DNA of 64,000 bases from the NCBI RefSeq assembly GCF_905220565.1, contig NC_059401.1:15620766-15684765 (forward strand), read 5' to 3'. Below the pieces are notes generated by a model that was not told the origin of the DNA, ran no database searches, and saw nothing but the letters and a program-made list of their open reading frames with translations. Position 1 is the stretch's first letter. Each line of letters starts with the position of its first letter. Positions 51,201-61,442 of this stretch are shown here, piece by piece. Made by a program: the position numbers and the translations under genes. Origin of the DNA: Melitaea cinxia. Its lineage: Eukaryota > Arthropoda > Insecta > Lepidoptera > Nymphalidae.

Positions 51201-54200
51201 ATTTTACATGTAAACTCATTTTCAAACATCTCTAGAAATTCTTCAATTTTCTCTTTAGTTTCATACTTACTCTTTATAAAATAAACAAACCTAAAACTGC
51301 TATAATCATCTTTCAACAAAAGGAAATATGAAGAACCACCTACAGATACTTCCTCCATCGGTCCGCACAAATCCATATGTATAAGTTCGCCTGGTTTAAC
51401 TGACCTACTACTACTCTGACTAAACGGTAACCTATGCTGTTTTCCCTGGATACATGGTAAGCACTGATCAGTCTGCCCTTCATATTTAATGCCTCTTAAA
51501 TCTAAAAACTCTTTTACATACTTATAATTCTGGTGTGCAAACTTAATATGCCAATCTGTTAAAGTTAACAAAGCTACATCACTTAATTTAAATCTCATTA
51601 CATACATTTTGTCAAACTTGTCAGCTACTGCTGTTACTGAATTATTTTTATAAAACTTACATCCATTAGAATCTGATACCATTGTGTGACCTTTATTAAC
51701 AGCTGATGCTAAAGAGAATAAATTTACTTTAAGGTTAGGTACATACAGAACATCATCCAATGTACGGGAAACATAACTAGAACCATCAAAGGCCCATACA
51801 ATAACCTTTCCTGTTCCCAAAACCTCTAACTTAGTACCATCTCCTATTGTCACAAATCTCTTAGCTTTTAATTCACAAAACTCTGTAAAATACTTTTTAA
51901 TAAAACACATGTGGTCACTAGCACCTGAATCTAAAAAGAAACTTTCGGAATTAAAGGAATAGTTACATTTAATTTCCCTAGTAGAATGGCATAAAAAAGA
52001 TTCAGATTTTGAACTCTTACTTCTCTCTTTAGGCTTATTCTTTTCACTTGAATTATTTTTCTTAATTGAATTATTTTTCTCATTACTTTTATTCTTTGGC
52101 AATTTACAATCTTTGATTAAATGACCTCTTTTCTGACAATTAAAACACTTCCTGTACCTACATTCACTTATTTTATGGCCTACTTTGCCACACTCAAAAC
52201 ATTTAATAGGATGCCGCGTACCCACCACTAATGCTGAGTCTTGAGGTGTTGTGCTGCTGCTGGATATACTTCCACTACGCTCCTCCTCGACCAACAACCG
52301 CCCTGTCAGCTCCTGCAAGCTCTGCTTCTCCTCCGGCATGCTCTCCCATGCAGATATAAAATGCTTATATTTCTCGGGTAAGGACATGAGTATCTTCGTT
52401 ATGGCCATCTTCTCCGATACTTTCTCACCTGCTGCTTGAAGCTGCGTCATGCAATCTTCCATGTTCGCCATAAATACAGCCATTGGTTCTTCGAAGGTTA
52501 AATTGAAAAACTTCTGTTGAAGTAGATGAACGCCCACCTTTGATGACGGTTCATATATGGTTATCAGCTTCTTCCACATATCTGCACTACTGGTACAAGA
52601 AATCAAGTATCTCATCACTGTCTCTTCCACCCTGGTAACAATTACCTCCTGGGCTTTTATCTCTCTGTCATCCCATGATTCTTGTGGTTTTCCCTCTTCT
52701 TTAGGCCTCACCTCTCTGCCCAAAACAATCTCTAATAGTTTCTTCGAACGAAGAACAATCTGCGTCTGGAAACGCCACGCCTGCCAGTTGCGACCATTTA
52801 GAAGAATCGTCGTCTTATTATACTCTGAACTCGACATATTGCACGTTGCTCACACACCTCTCAATTATGAAGCAAGACGTAAACGCCGCCCTCGCCGCCA
52901 AGTTTCGTCGAACCACGTTGCCTCGCAGGACTCAAACCTTTGTTGCACCGCGACTTACTCGAATCCACTTTTTGTTTTTTACGCGCATCGACTTTTCTTG
53001 TCTGGGCCCATAACCTATTGGGGTTATATATAGGGACACCAGGGAAAGAAATGTTTATATTAGAGAAACCTTTTATTATTGGAATGCTACAAACGCTCAT
53101 ATACGATATACTCCATTTTGTTTTATTACATCAGAGAGTTACGCTCCGTATAAACATAAAGTATAGACTTCGTCATAGACAAACTTTTTACTTTCCAAGC
53201 GATGTGCACATTGCACTCTTACAATTTTTGAATATCATATCAAAAATTGTCCGCTCCAGCGGGCGGAACGGTCAATTTTTGATATGATATTCAAAAATGT
53301 TTAGAATTCCTAATGTGAGGGTAACACAAAAATAAAATCGTACTTATTAATAGTGTTTTGCTTGCGAACGAAAAAACTGACTTTAAATTTATACCAACAA
53401 ATAATACAACGTAGGTAGTCGAACAAATTGTCGATAAAATATGAATCACAAGGGATGACTTAAAAAGTACTCGTCGGAGTCAGATGTCAATCAAATTGAA
53501 ATGGCGGCACACTACAAGCACCAGCTTTCGATTAAAAAAGAATAATGAAAATCGGTTGACGACGCGTTGGCGCAACGGTCACAGCACTAATTTGTGGCTG
53601 TTGCGCTGACGGTTGCGGGCTCGATGCCCGCACGTGACAAACATTTGTATTAGCCATAAAGATGTTTGCCGTGGTCTGGGTGTTTGTGCTGTCCTTGTGG
53701 TCTCACCACCATGCCTCGGAGAGCATGTTAAGTCATCGGTTCTGGTTGTTTTCATGTACACCTGATAGCGATTATAACTCATAGTAGGGAATATATCCAC
53801 CAACCCGCATTGGAGCAGCGTGGTGGATTAAGCTCTGATCCTTCTCCTATATGGGAAACGAGGGATATTGCAGGCTGAAATGAATGAAAATTGGTACACA
53901 CAAACTGTTAAAACTTTATGACTCATTTTTTGTGTAAATAATAATTCATTAATTGTATAAATTTGTACAATTGGTGTATTGTAGAATGGTGAATTTGTGG
54001 ACATGACACTAGCAGCCGAGGGTTCTTTCGTGAAGGCCCATCAGATGATATTGTCCCTGGTTAGCCCTTATATCAAGGATATCATAGCATCACTAAAATG
54101 TACACATCCAGTGCTATTTTTTGATGTAAGTTTTTTTTTATAGTCAAAAATTTACTTTTTTTACATCAATTTTTTTTTGTAACACATTTTTTTTAGAATA

Positions 54201-57200
54201 TATCATATAAAACTTTATGCTCGGTATTGGATTATGTTTATAAAGGCGAAGTGGAAGTATCTAAAGAACAATTGAATGAATTGATAAATGCTGGCAAGGT
54301 TTTACAAATCAAAGGATTACAAGAAATGGTAATATTAACTTAATCTAGTACATATTAAAAAGAAAATTAATCATTTTGTCTTTAAGGTGAGATAACCTTG
54401 GAAACTACTAAGCGTTTTTTATTATTCCTTTACTCAATAAAAAGCATGTTTTTTTACGAGTTAATGATTTTTATTACATTTTTATACAATTTACTTAATT
54501 TTCAGATTGTTATTTATGTTCTTAAGTTTAAAAACCATAAGGAACATTAACACATTTGAATTATTTGCAATTAAATAATTTCTAAATCTCATTTTATGTA
54601 ATATTCTTTTTTAACAACAGTGTGCATCAACAACTTTATCATCACATCAAACTGCACATATAGTTACAAGTAATAACTCTGAGGATACAAATGAATTGAC
54701 AATATTGGAAACTACAGCTGTTGAAGAACCTGAAATACAGTTAGTTTTAAAACAAATTTTTAGTATTAGCGGAAAAATTATTAAAAATCACTAATTTTTA
54801 AATTATAATCTAGTAATCTCCAATCTTTAGTAAAATATCAAATCTTTGGGTTTTGCTTGAGCAAAAAAAAATTTACTAAAAATATTTATTTTTTGCTCAA
54901 GTTGTTTTTGCGAAAAAAATGCTATTGACTTGATATATTATGAAAATAATTGTTTAAATCATCACTACCAAAGCCTGAGATTATGACCTAGATTTCTGTG
55001 CCTATGATTTCTTAGATGCATTCCTAACAGATAAGGAGTAATGTTGTACTTCGTGTATCAGTATTAATAAAAACTTAATATTTCAGATCAGACACAGTAA
55101 ATAAAGATCAAAATGAATATGACGTTATTAGTGAACCAGAATTTGTTATAGAAGACAATGAAAATGAACCAGAATTTGCTATACAAGACAGTGAAAATGA
55201 AGAGTCAACAAGCAGTGATAATAGTTGTGAACTTGCTAAAACAAATAATGACAAATATAGTGATAATTCTTTTATCGTCAACCAAGATACAGATGGTATG
55301 ATTTAATAATGAAATTTTGTGAAAAAGAGTAAAAATATACAACCAACAAATTATATGATTTTTGGATATTAGAGGTATCTAAAACCTCCCACATTTCAAG
55401 GGCCCCTTGGGGGTTTATCTAGACGACCAAGCAAAGCATCAACTATAAAATAAAAATATTGTAGGTAATGAAATATTTTATTTCTTCTAGATTTACCAAC
55501 ACCATTCTTTACAACATCGAATCAAGGCTCCTTACAACTGGTACTGGATAGATATTTATATTTTCTGAAGTACAGAAGTATGACTGCATCAGGACATTCT
55601 AAATGGAAATGTGTCAACTATAATTACTCAAAATGTCCAGCGTATGTGATTACCAAAAACGACAAAGTTATTCAAAAGTTAGTATGGAGATTTCATGTAT
55701 TTCTGATTATTAAAATTATTCATTTATCAAAACTTTTACTTATTCGGGACTTATCGCGATTTCCATTTCAAAACACTCGATATTTTGGCGAAATTGCCAA
55801 CGTATGGTCACCGATGACTCGAAATATCGTGTCAAAAATGACAGTCGCAATAAATCCTGTATGAGCTTCATATGTGTATGAGTAAGGGTTGATAACTTGA
55901 TAATGACCATGAAAGTTTTCTCTTGATAGACCCCCTTTCCGTGACCTCTGGCTACCTTATTGACTATAGGAACATAACACTGCTTAAAAGCAGTGCTATT
56001 TAGCTGTGATCTCGTGTAAGGTTGAGGTATTTCCCCAGATGGACTGATCCAAATTTTAAGCAGGATATTTCCTGCTGTGACAAGTATATGTTTAATATCA
56101 AACGCAATAAACATTATTTGGACTTGAAAGGTTCGTAAGTAAATAAGTAGTTTAACTAAGATAGGGCACAGCAGGAAATTCCTGCGCAAAATATGGAGCA
56201 GACCGACTGGGGTAGTACATTGACGTTACAAAAGATCACAGCTAAATAATACTGTTTTCAAGCAGTATTGTTCCTGTTGGTAAGTAAGGTGACCTAGCTC
56301 CTGGGATAGAGCCGGCAACGCGCTTGCAAACTCTCTGGTGTTGCAGGCATCTATAAGCTACGGTAATCGCTTCCATCAGGTGAGTCGTACGCTTGTTTAC
56401 CGACCTAGTTATATGTATATAATATACTAGCTAACCCGGCGAACTTCGTATCGCCATATTTTATTTATCTAATCGCAACTGAGGAAATAAAACCCTTCCG
56501 GTAAAATCGAATTAGCTAAATGCTTATTATAAATACTACAGGTATACTAAACTATCGTTAAAATATTTACAGCAATGAAAATCAAGCCCCCCACGCTTTT
56601 TGTACAACAATATGAATTTTTCAATAGATTACTCCAGTTTTATTTTTAAATTTTTAGTTCAAATAGTTTCAAAAGCGTGTTTTTTAGATTTTATTTTTCT
56701 TATCTTGCTAAGACTAATAATTCTCTAACAAAAATAGTACATTTTTTTTTGTTATTAATGGTAATAATATTGTAACATAATACGCAGTATAATTATAAAA
56801 ATATCAGTCACAAACCATTAAAATAATACGGTTATATCGTGAACATAAATAAATATTACGTGAAATAAAGTAATAGAATTTATATTTTAAGAAACAGAAC
56901 ACAGCGCCATCTATTGGGTGTATTTGCAACCTAAATGTCAAACAATATTGAAGAATTTTATCGATGAATCAACGTACACCGCCATCTATGAGAACTTCAT
57001 AAAACTAAACAGTAAATAAACACTTGCAATTATTTGATACATTTTATTCGTTTACATTCACGACTTAAGCGAATAATTGAGATGATAACTATCCTATCCA
57101 GTAAGTTAGACCAAAATACGGGTACATGTGAAATTTTATTTAAATCGGTTCAGTAGTTTTGGAGTTTATTGGCAACATACATCGTGACAACAAACGATGT

Positions 57201-57400
57201 ATTATTATAAGGAACCCCATCTTTATAAGATTTTTCTTTACAGCCATTCCAAGCACGCACATCCAAACCACGATATTAGAATAGAAAAAAAAGTCTCATC
57301 TGGCGAATTGTTTCCTAGTATGAAAAGTGCTGAAGAATTTGTAAAAACGCAAAAAGTGACAAATTCGAGACGTGAAAAGAGGAAAAAAAGTCCTATTTAA
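48251..57400 (+). CDS. BTB/POZ and FLYWCH zinc-finger protein (BTB gene 1), complete
   Basis: Exons 48251-48328, 53985-54125, 54197-54328, 54621-54739, 55087-55295, 55491-55677 and 57244-57400 join in phase to 340 residues. Residues 1-117 are a BTB domain of the insect ttk/mod(mdg4) kind: FCLSWEQHMHNICYGLNKFQ, NGEFVDMTLAAEGSFVKAHQ, LSLVSPYIKDI, HPVLFFDNISYKTLCSVLDY VYKGEVEV and QLNELINAGKVLQIKGL. An acidic linker (residues ~118-226) has repeated NEPEF units. Exons 6-7 give one FLYWCH finger: LVLDRYLYFLKYRS, KWKCVNYNYSKCPAYV (C-x7-C) and HSKHAHPNHD, followed by a basic end. BTB mediates dimerisation and FLYWCH binds DNA or protein in mod(mdg4)-type factors; a nuclear role is inferred. Exons 4 and 6 use GTTAGT donors. 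Confidence 0.88.
48464..48671 (-). mobile_element. 3' LTR of the copia element
   Basis: 208 bp, apparently identical base for base to 53016-53223. In element orientation it starts TGTAAGAGTGCAATGTGCAC and ends TATAACCCCAATA. The flanking ATTTT at 48459-48463 is one copy of the target duplication. Confidence 0.92.
48672..48680 (-). other. Polypurine tract
   Basis: GAGGAAGGG on the minus strand abuts the 3' LTR (TGTAAGAG). This is where plus-strand priming is expected in LTR retrotransposons. Confidence 0.75.
48843..49469 (-). pseudogene. Copia polyprotein, C-terminal RNase H part (out of frame with the rest)
   Basis: The 208-codon frame starts MYAMLGTRPDLCYALSYLSR and includes YTDADWAGDQGDRKSTSGYV, the RNase H start of copia polyproteins, then CVSLSSTESEYIALAKGIAE, KNPEYHKRLKHIDIKYHFVR and GDQLADICTKGLS. 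It follows the upstream frame directly but is separated by a frame change near 49485-49495, where a few bases appear lost after the reverse transcriptase end. The enzyme half is otherwise intact. Confidence 0.85.
49481..52837 (-). CDS. Copia gag-protease-integrase-reverse transcriptase polyprotein
   Basis: 1118 codons from the ATG at 52837. Residues 1-200 are gag (NGRNWQAWRFQTQIVLRSKK). Two CCHC knuckles follow at residues 213-226 and 231-244. Protease is FFLDSGASDHM (Asp 303). Integrase has HIKFAHQ...CLPC zinc-binding residues and the catalytic triad D489, D552, E588 (DX35E). Reverse transcriptase begins ETWKEVSLPVGKKLIGTKWV with QMDVKSAFLYG and YVDD at 1021-1024. Between integrase and RT is a very acidic Glu-rich linker. 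The frame ends at 49481 by a shift, just before the RNase H part. The product would be capsid protein and enzymes for an intracellular copy cycle; the shift should block RNase H synthesis. Confidence 0.93.
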   Translation of the reverse strand: MSSSEYNKTTILLNGRNWQAWRFQTQIVLRSKKLLEIVLGREVRPKEEGKPQESWDDREIKAQEVIVTRVEETVMRYLISCTSSADMWKKLITIYEPSSKVGVHLLQQKFFNLTFEEPMAVFMANMEDCMTQLQAAGEKVSEKMAITKILMSLPEKYKHFISAWESMPEEKQSLQELTGRLLVEEERSGSISSSSTTPQDSALVVGTRHPIKCFECGKVGHKISECRYRKCFNCQKRGHLIKDCKLPKNKSNEKNNSIKKNNSSEKNKPKERSKSSKSESFLCHSTREIKCNYSFNSESFFLDSGASDHMCFIKKYFTEFCELKAKRFVTIGDGTKLEVLGTGKVIVWAFDGSSYVSRTLDDVLYVPNLKVNLFSLASAVNKGHTMVSDSNGCKFYKNNSVTAVADKFDKMYVMRFKLSDVALLTLTDWHIKFAHQNYKYVKEFLDLRGIKYEGQTDQCLPCIQGKQHRLPFSQSSSRSVKPGELIHMDLCGPMEEVSVGGSSYFLLLKDDYSSFRFVYFIKSKYETKEKIEEFLEMFENEFTCKIKRFRSDNGTEFVNRAVENLFKKRGIIHELTVSYTPEQNGRIEREMRTIVESARTLIIQSGLGKELWAEAVFTAVFTINRTGKSKVRDKTPYELLYNKSFDVTLLRVFGATVCTHVPKQHRLKWDPKGKLGIFVGYGLHTKGYRVWYPDTRRVETHREIVFVKVKSNSDNALEKDETENEEVIENVESIENIKEEQEEDQNQEEDNEIEIGEHRDVQQQEEARNIAEDVASSEVDMMEEYLDEEFLDAEEDIPKNEEKKNSRSKRQVKKPAWTKDYDLAMTAQGEEQLTYEEAVNGKYKEEWLKAIQAELEALCKNETWKEVSLPVGKKLIGTKWVFKIKKGGNKNIYKARLVARGFKQEDKFDHSEIYSPVAKLPTLRILLAIASKYNLDIQQMDVKSAFLYGNIEEEVFIEKPKGMKEDGKVLKLQRSLYGLKKSPRYWNEKFNQFMIKEGFERNKCDYCLYYKKDKKFYVLLYVDDLILICEDKQEINKLKEALQRKFEMKDLGGDNLKYLGINITRKKDVIELEQEQYLKDLLKKYKMEECKSVSTPIEQGLMLHKEESSDKELKNADS
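53001..53015 (-). other. Primer-binding site of the copia element
   Basis: Directly after the 5' LTR the minus strand reads GGTTATGGGCCCAGA. Drosophila copia uses the same kind of site, complementary to the interior of initiator tRNA-Met rather than its 3' end. The match supports a copia-type priming mode. Confidence 0.8.
53016..53223 (-). mobile_element. 5' LTR of the copia element
   Basis: 208 bp, identical to 48464-48671. ATTTT follows at 53224-53228 as the second copy of the target duplication. A TATATATAACCCC-type segment is near its 3' end in element orientation. Confidence 0.92.
53355..53555 (-). mobile_element. Family D repeat, broken by a SINE
   Basis: GCTTGCGAACGAAAAAACTG, AATAATACAACGTAGGTAGT and CACCAGCTTTCGATTAAAAA in family order. 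It continues after the SINE as TTGGTACACACAAACTGTTA AAACTTTATG (53890 on). Confidence 0.7.
53556..53882 (+). mobile_element. tRNA-derived SINE family B, full-length, with target duplication
   Basis: The head GCGTTGGCGCAACGGTCACA and GGTTGCGGGCTCGATGCCCG resemble Pol III A and B boxes. The body has GTACACCTGATAGCG and CAACCCGCATTGGAGCAGCG; the tail has TGATCCTTCTCC and TTGCAGGCTGAAATG. AATGAAAATCGG (53544-53555) and AATGAAAATTGG (53883-53894) flank it: a 12-bp duplication with one mismatch. It lies in intron 1 of BTB gene 1. Confidence 0.85.
55941..56083 (-). repeat. Family A fragment, inverted
   Basis: GTGACCTCTGGCTACCTTAT, AACATAACACTGCTTAAAAG and AAGCAGGATATTTCCTGCTG. It lies 70 bp from the plus-oriented copy at 56153, so the two could pair in the intron 6 transcript. 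Confidence 0.7.
56153..56410 (+). repeat. Family A repeat
   Basis: AACTAAGATAGGGCACAGCA to TACGCTTGTTTACCGACCTA, with a short internal deletion in the GGGATTGGG section. In intron 6 of BTB gene 1. Confidence 0.8.
56430..57195 (-). mobile_element. Helitron-like element
   Basis: Left ACTAGCTAACCCGGCGAACT TCGTATCGCC (reverse terminus with CTAG); right TTTAAATCGGTTCAGTAGTT TTGGAG and CATACATCGTGACAACA. Same edges as the shorter 29640-29846. No coding frame. It separates the two halves of the FLYWCH domain. Confidence 0.6.
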
Positions 57401-59029
57401 ATATAAAAGCGATGAAATTTTCTTGTTATAATATGTTAAATATTGTTTTATTTTAATATTTATTACTTATTCATAAGTGTAGATATTGAAAAATGTAATA
57501 ATAATGTGCTACTAACGGAACTTTTGTTGACAATTCTTGAAACATTTTTAAGATGCTTACCAATATTTTTATACTTATTGTTAGTGACAAATGAAACAAT
57601 TATAAATTGTTATGATATTAAAACACGTAAAAAACTTTCCAGTTCTTTAATTATTTCATAATACATTTATGAAATATAAATTGCCAAGCAGTTTGCTGAA
57701 GTGGCCTTAAAGTGTGTTCCTTTTCTTACATATTTTGACAGAAAATATTTATTTCCTTATTGTTTTTAATTTTTTGCTTAGTATACCTAACTTAAGTTAT
57801 ACTTATAAGGGGCCTTAAACCTATAAAACACGTTTTATTTTTGTTTGAAGTAAATAAAAATTTCTGCATAATCTTTAAACACCCGTAAAATCTGATTATA
57901 TTTTGGAAAATTAAGCTTAGTGATTTTGTGATACAAATTTCTAGATAGGTGTAAAGGTTGCAGGGTGTTTTTTGGTTAGTATTCGAACGTTCAATTAAAA
58001 ATAAATAGATGCACGTGATCTTTCTCAATACAGTCCTCACCCACTCCTTGTGATATTCCGTGATGATTTCGGAATTAATGGACGACACCAATAATAAATA
58101 CGTAGTCCCGTAAATGCCAGGACTTGCTAATGATAACATACAAAACAACTTCATATTCTAACTATCAAGGAAACATGTTACTTGTGTTTAATCAATAGAC
58201 GTAGCCTTACAATTAGACGTAAACCTTTGTTAACATTTCAACTGAAATGTGTGTTAAAAAAATTCTTTCTAATTTCATAACTTTCCTTGTACTATTTTTG
58301 AAAATCTGCTAATAGTATACAGTAACATTGAACTTCTATAATAAATGCTAATTCTGTTAATATTTAGACATTGCGCGCAATGAACTACATCAAACGAAAC
58401 CGCTCCACTTTATTCAGATCGTCGTTATAAATAAATTGGTTAAGTTCTAGCAGTTTTAACAAATTTCAAGTAAGTATTATTCGAAAGTGAATGCGTGATT
58501 ATTGTTTTTTATATGCCCTTTTATATCAAGAAAAGCGAGTATAAATTGTGAAATAACCGAAATAACGCAAACACTTATGTCATAAAATGTTATTTTCTCG
58601 GTAACATTTTCTCGTATAAAACTCGATATCAAACTCCTAGCGTAGTTCGGCAACATGCTTCCAGCCATGCAATGCTACTGAAAAATAACCTTATTTGAGG
58701 TATAATTGTTGCTCCATAAATAAGGTTATGTCTGCGGAGATAAGTTAACGTTACTGAAATTTTAACGGTATTCCAAGCCCTGTACAAACTATACTATTTA
58801 AGTATTGCTTAAAAAAGTCGAAGTCATCGAGTGAGAATCGATTTTCATGTAAAGATCGAATCTTGACTAAAATCAGAGTAGACTTTCCCAACCCTATAAA
58901 ATGGGCTTTCTGGGCGTTGCGGGCGCTTAGTAGAACGCAGCCACTGTAATCATCAGATTGATGGATTGACATGTTTTGACAATATAGGTACCATGGAGCA
59001 TAGAGAATGGTACTAATCGAGTAATCGCG
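57401..59029. other. 3' flank of BTB gene 1 and intergenic DNA
   Basis: No coding exon was recognised. A 72-codon frame at 57443-57661 lacks family resemblance and follows the stop; it is more likely 3'UTR. ATAAATAAGGTTATG and AAAATAACCTTATTTGAGG near 58690-58725 form a small inverted pair. Confidence 0.45.
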
Positions 59030-59038
59030 TACTAGTTT

Positions 59039-61238
59039 ACCTACCCCACCCCAGCCCGCAAAATAATGATATTTGTAATAAAAAAAATACTAATTGATAG
59101 ATTTTGAATTGCTCAATTCAACAACGCTGTCCTTTTAAATTGCTCACCTCAAATTATATAATTAAAAATCAAAATTAAAAAAAAAAAATCAAATATTTTC
59201 AAACTCCTATATCTTTCGATGTATACTATATTTTAAATTGATCAAAGTGTTAAAAAACTGCTCAAGGTGCATTTATAATTGCTCAAGTATAGTTTGGAAC
59301 AGATCCACTTCCCTTAATTTTTAAATAAATATAAATAGTTTGCACAAATAAAATATTGATATTTGTAAAAAAAAAATACTAATCGATACATTTTCAATAG
59401 CTCAATTGGACTACGTTGTCCTTTTAAATTGCTCACCTCAAATTATTTAATTATAAATTAAAAAAGTCGTTGAAAAATATTCTTTTATCAATATTTTCAA
59501 ACTCCTATATCTTTTGATGTATACAATATTTTAAATTGCTCAACGTGTTAAAACCCTGCTGAAGTTGCATTTATAATTGCTCAAGTACAGATTTGAACAG
59601 CTCCACTTTCCTTAATTTTCAAATAAATATATAAAGTTGGAACAAATTTAACGTTTATATCGATAAAGTGAGCGCTGCAGATGCGCATAGACAATGATGG
59701 GAAGCCAAAAAAATTGCGGATATTCGTAATAAAAAGATGCTAATCGTTCGATTTTCAATAGCTCAATTCAACTACGTTGGCCTTTTAAATTGCTCACTTC
59801 AAATTATTTAATTAAAAATCAAAAAAGTCGTTGAAAAAAATTCATTTATCAATATTTTCAAACTCCTATATCTTTTGATGTATACAATATTTTAAATTGC
59901 TCAACGTGTTAAAACCCTGCTGAAGTTGCATTTATAATTGCTCAAGTACAGATTTGAACAGCTCCACTTTCCTTAATTTTTAAATAAATATAAATAGTTT
60001 GAACAAATTTAACGTTTATATCATAAGACAGGTGTACGCTGCGCGTACGCATAGACAATGATGCGAAGCAAAAAAATTGTGGATATTCGTAATAAAAAAG
60101 ATACTAATCGATAGATTTTCAATAGCTCAATTCAACTACGTTGGCCTTTTAAATTGCTCACCTTAAACTATTTAATAGAAGCAACCGGCAATTGAGGATA
60201 ACAGTGGAAAGTAATGTTACTTTAACAATGTATGTGAATCCTGATAACTAATAAAAGTAGGTAATTATTTTAATTATACGAGGAAAGTATGAAATCTGCC
60301 TGCCAAAAAAGTGGGGCTGTTCCAAACTGAACTTGAGCAATTATAAATGCAACTTGAGCAGTTCTTTAACACTTTGAGCAATTTAAAATATTGTATACAT
60401 CAAAAGATATAGGAGTTTGAAAATATTGATAAATGAATTTTTTTCAACGACTTTTTTGATTTTTAATTAAATAATTTGAAGTGAGCAATTTAAAAGGCCA
60501 ACGTAGTTGAATTGAGCTATTGAAAATCTATCGATTAGTATCTTTTTTATTACGAATATCCGCAATTTTTTTGGCTTCCCATCATTGTCTATGCGCATCT
60601 GCAGCGCTCACTTTATCGATATAAACGTTAAATTTGTTCCAACTTTATATATTTATTTGAAAATTAAGGAAAGTGGAGCTGTTCAAATCTGTACTTGAGC
60701 AATTATAAATGCAACTTCAGCAGGGTTTTAACACGTTGAGCAATTTAAAATATTGTATACATCAAAAGATATAGGAGTTTGAAAATATTGATAAAAGAAT
60801 ATTTTTCAACGACTTTTTTAATTTATAATTAAATAATTTGAGGTGAGCAATTTAAAAGGACAACGTAGTCCAATTGAGCTATTGAAAATGTATCGATTAG
60901 TATTTTTTTTTTACAAATATCAATATTTTATTTGTGCAAACTATTTATATTTATTTAAAAATTAAGGGAAGTGGATCTGTTCCAAACTATACTTGAGCAA
61001 TTATAAATGCAACTTGAGCAGTTTTTTAACACTTTGAGCAATTTAAAATATAGTATACATCGAAAGATATAGGAGTTTGAAAATATTTGATTTTTTTTTT
61101 AATTTTGATTTTTAATTATATAATTTGAGGTGAGCAATTTAAAAGGACAGCGTTGTTGAATTGAGCAATTCAAAATCTATCAATTAGTATTTTTTTTATT
61201 ACAAATATCATTATTTTGCGGGCTGGGGTGGGGTAGGT
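59039..61238. mobile_element. 2200-bp long-inverted-repeat transposon (MULE/foldback-like)
   Basis: The ends are ACCTACCCCACCCCAGCCCG and its mirror. Arms of ~850 bp (59039-59890 and 60390-61238) are almost identical by eye, with a less similar inner part to about 59975/60303. TACTAGTTT flanks both sides (59030-59038, 61239-61247): a 9-bp target duplication as in Mutator-like elements. Each arm is itself built of diverged ~290-370-bp units containing TTTTAAATTGCTCACCTCAA and TTATAATTGCTCAAGT, about seven units in total (four plus, three minus). The ~330-bp centre has GAAGCAACCGGCAATTGAGG and no transposase. No protein is encoded, so movement would need another element's enzyme. Confidence 0.85.
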
Positions 61239-61442
61239 TACTAGTTTGACAGTTTGAGCCATAGATAATCTAACTTATATAGGTTTGAGCTACAGTTTGG
61301 GCCAAGTTTGAGCTGGTTTGAGCTTTCGAGGGTTGACTCAAATCAAATTTTAATGTTTTTGTCAACTACGAGACTGATTGTAGTACATTGTAATAGTAGG
61401 GAACTGATTAGTTAATTAAAATAACTTCATTTTTTTATAATT
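61239..61442 (+). promoter_or_regulatory. Upstream region of BTB gene 2 with GTTTGAGC cluster
   Basis: After the transposon's target duplication, GTTTGAGCC, GTTTGAGCTACAG, GTTTGGGCC, GTTTGAGCTGG and GTTTGAGCTTT fall within about 90 bp. This 204-bp gap is all that separates the element from the ATG, so promoter or 5'UTR sequence must lie here or inside the element. Confidence 0.45.

Larger units (their letters stand above)
48459..53228 (-). mobile_element. Ty1/copia retrotransposon, full-length, recent
   Basis: A 4760-bp element with two identical 208-bp LTRs, ATTTT duplicated on both sides, a primer-binding site, a polypurine tract and gag-pol in the order gag, protease, integrase, reverse transcriptase, RNase H, which defines Ty1/copia. 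It sits in intron 1 of BTB gene 1, opposite in strand. LTR identity implies a very young insertion, and the site may be empty in other individuals. Confidence 0.95.
48454..53303. mobile_element. Foldback MITE split by the copia insertion
   Basis: The left piece is 48454-48463 and the rest is 53229-53303 (after one copy of the ATTTT duplication). Without the insertion the arms TAAACATTTTTGAATATC... and its mirror ...GATATTCAAAAATGTTTA pair perfectly over 31 bp around a 23-bp GC-rich loop (TCCGCTCCAGCGGGCGGAAC GGT). The outermost TA on each side fits a TA target duplication. About 81-85 bp, close in size and plan to the foldback at 39538. Confidence 0.8.

Noticed and set aside
53579..53803. ORF of 74 codons, and the tRNA-like head as a tRNA gene
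   Set aside because: SINE sequence; the head does not fold into an obvious complete cloverleaf and is followed by a SINE body.
57443..57661. 72-codon ORF after BTB gene 1 as a small membrane protein
   Set aside because: Hydrophobic by AT-rich codon bias; no resemblance, follows the stop codon directly, better explained as 3'UTR.
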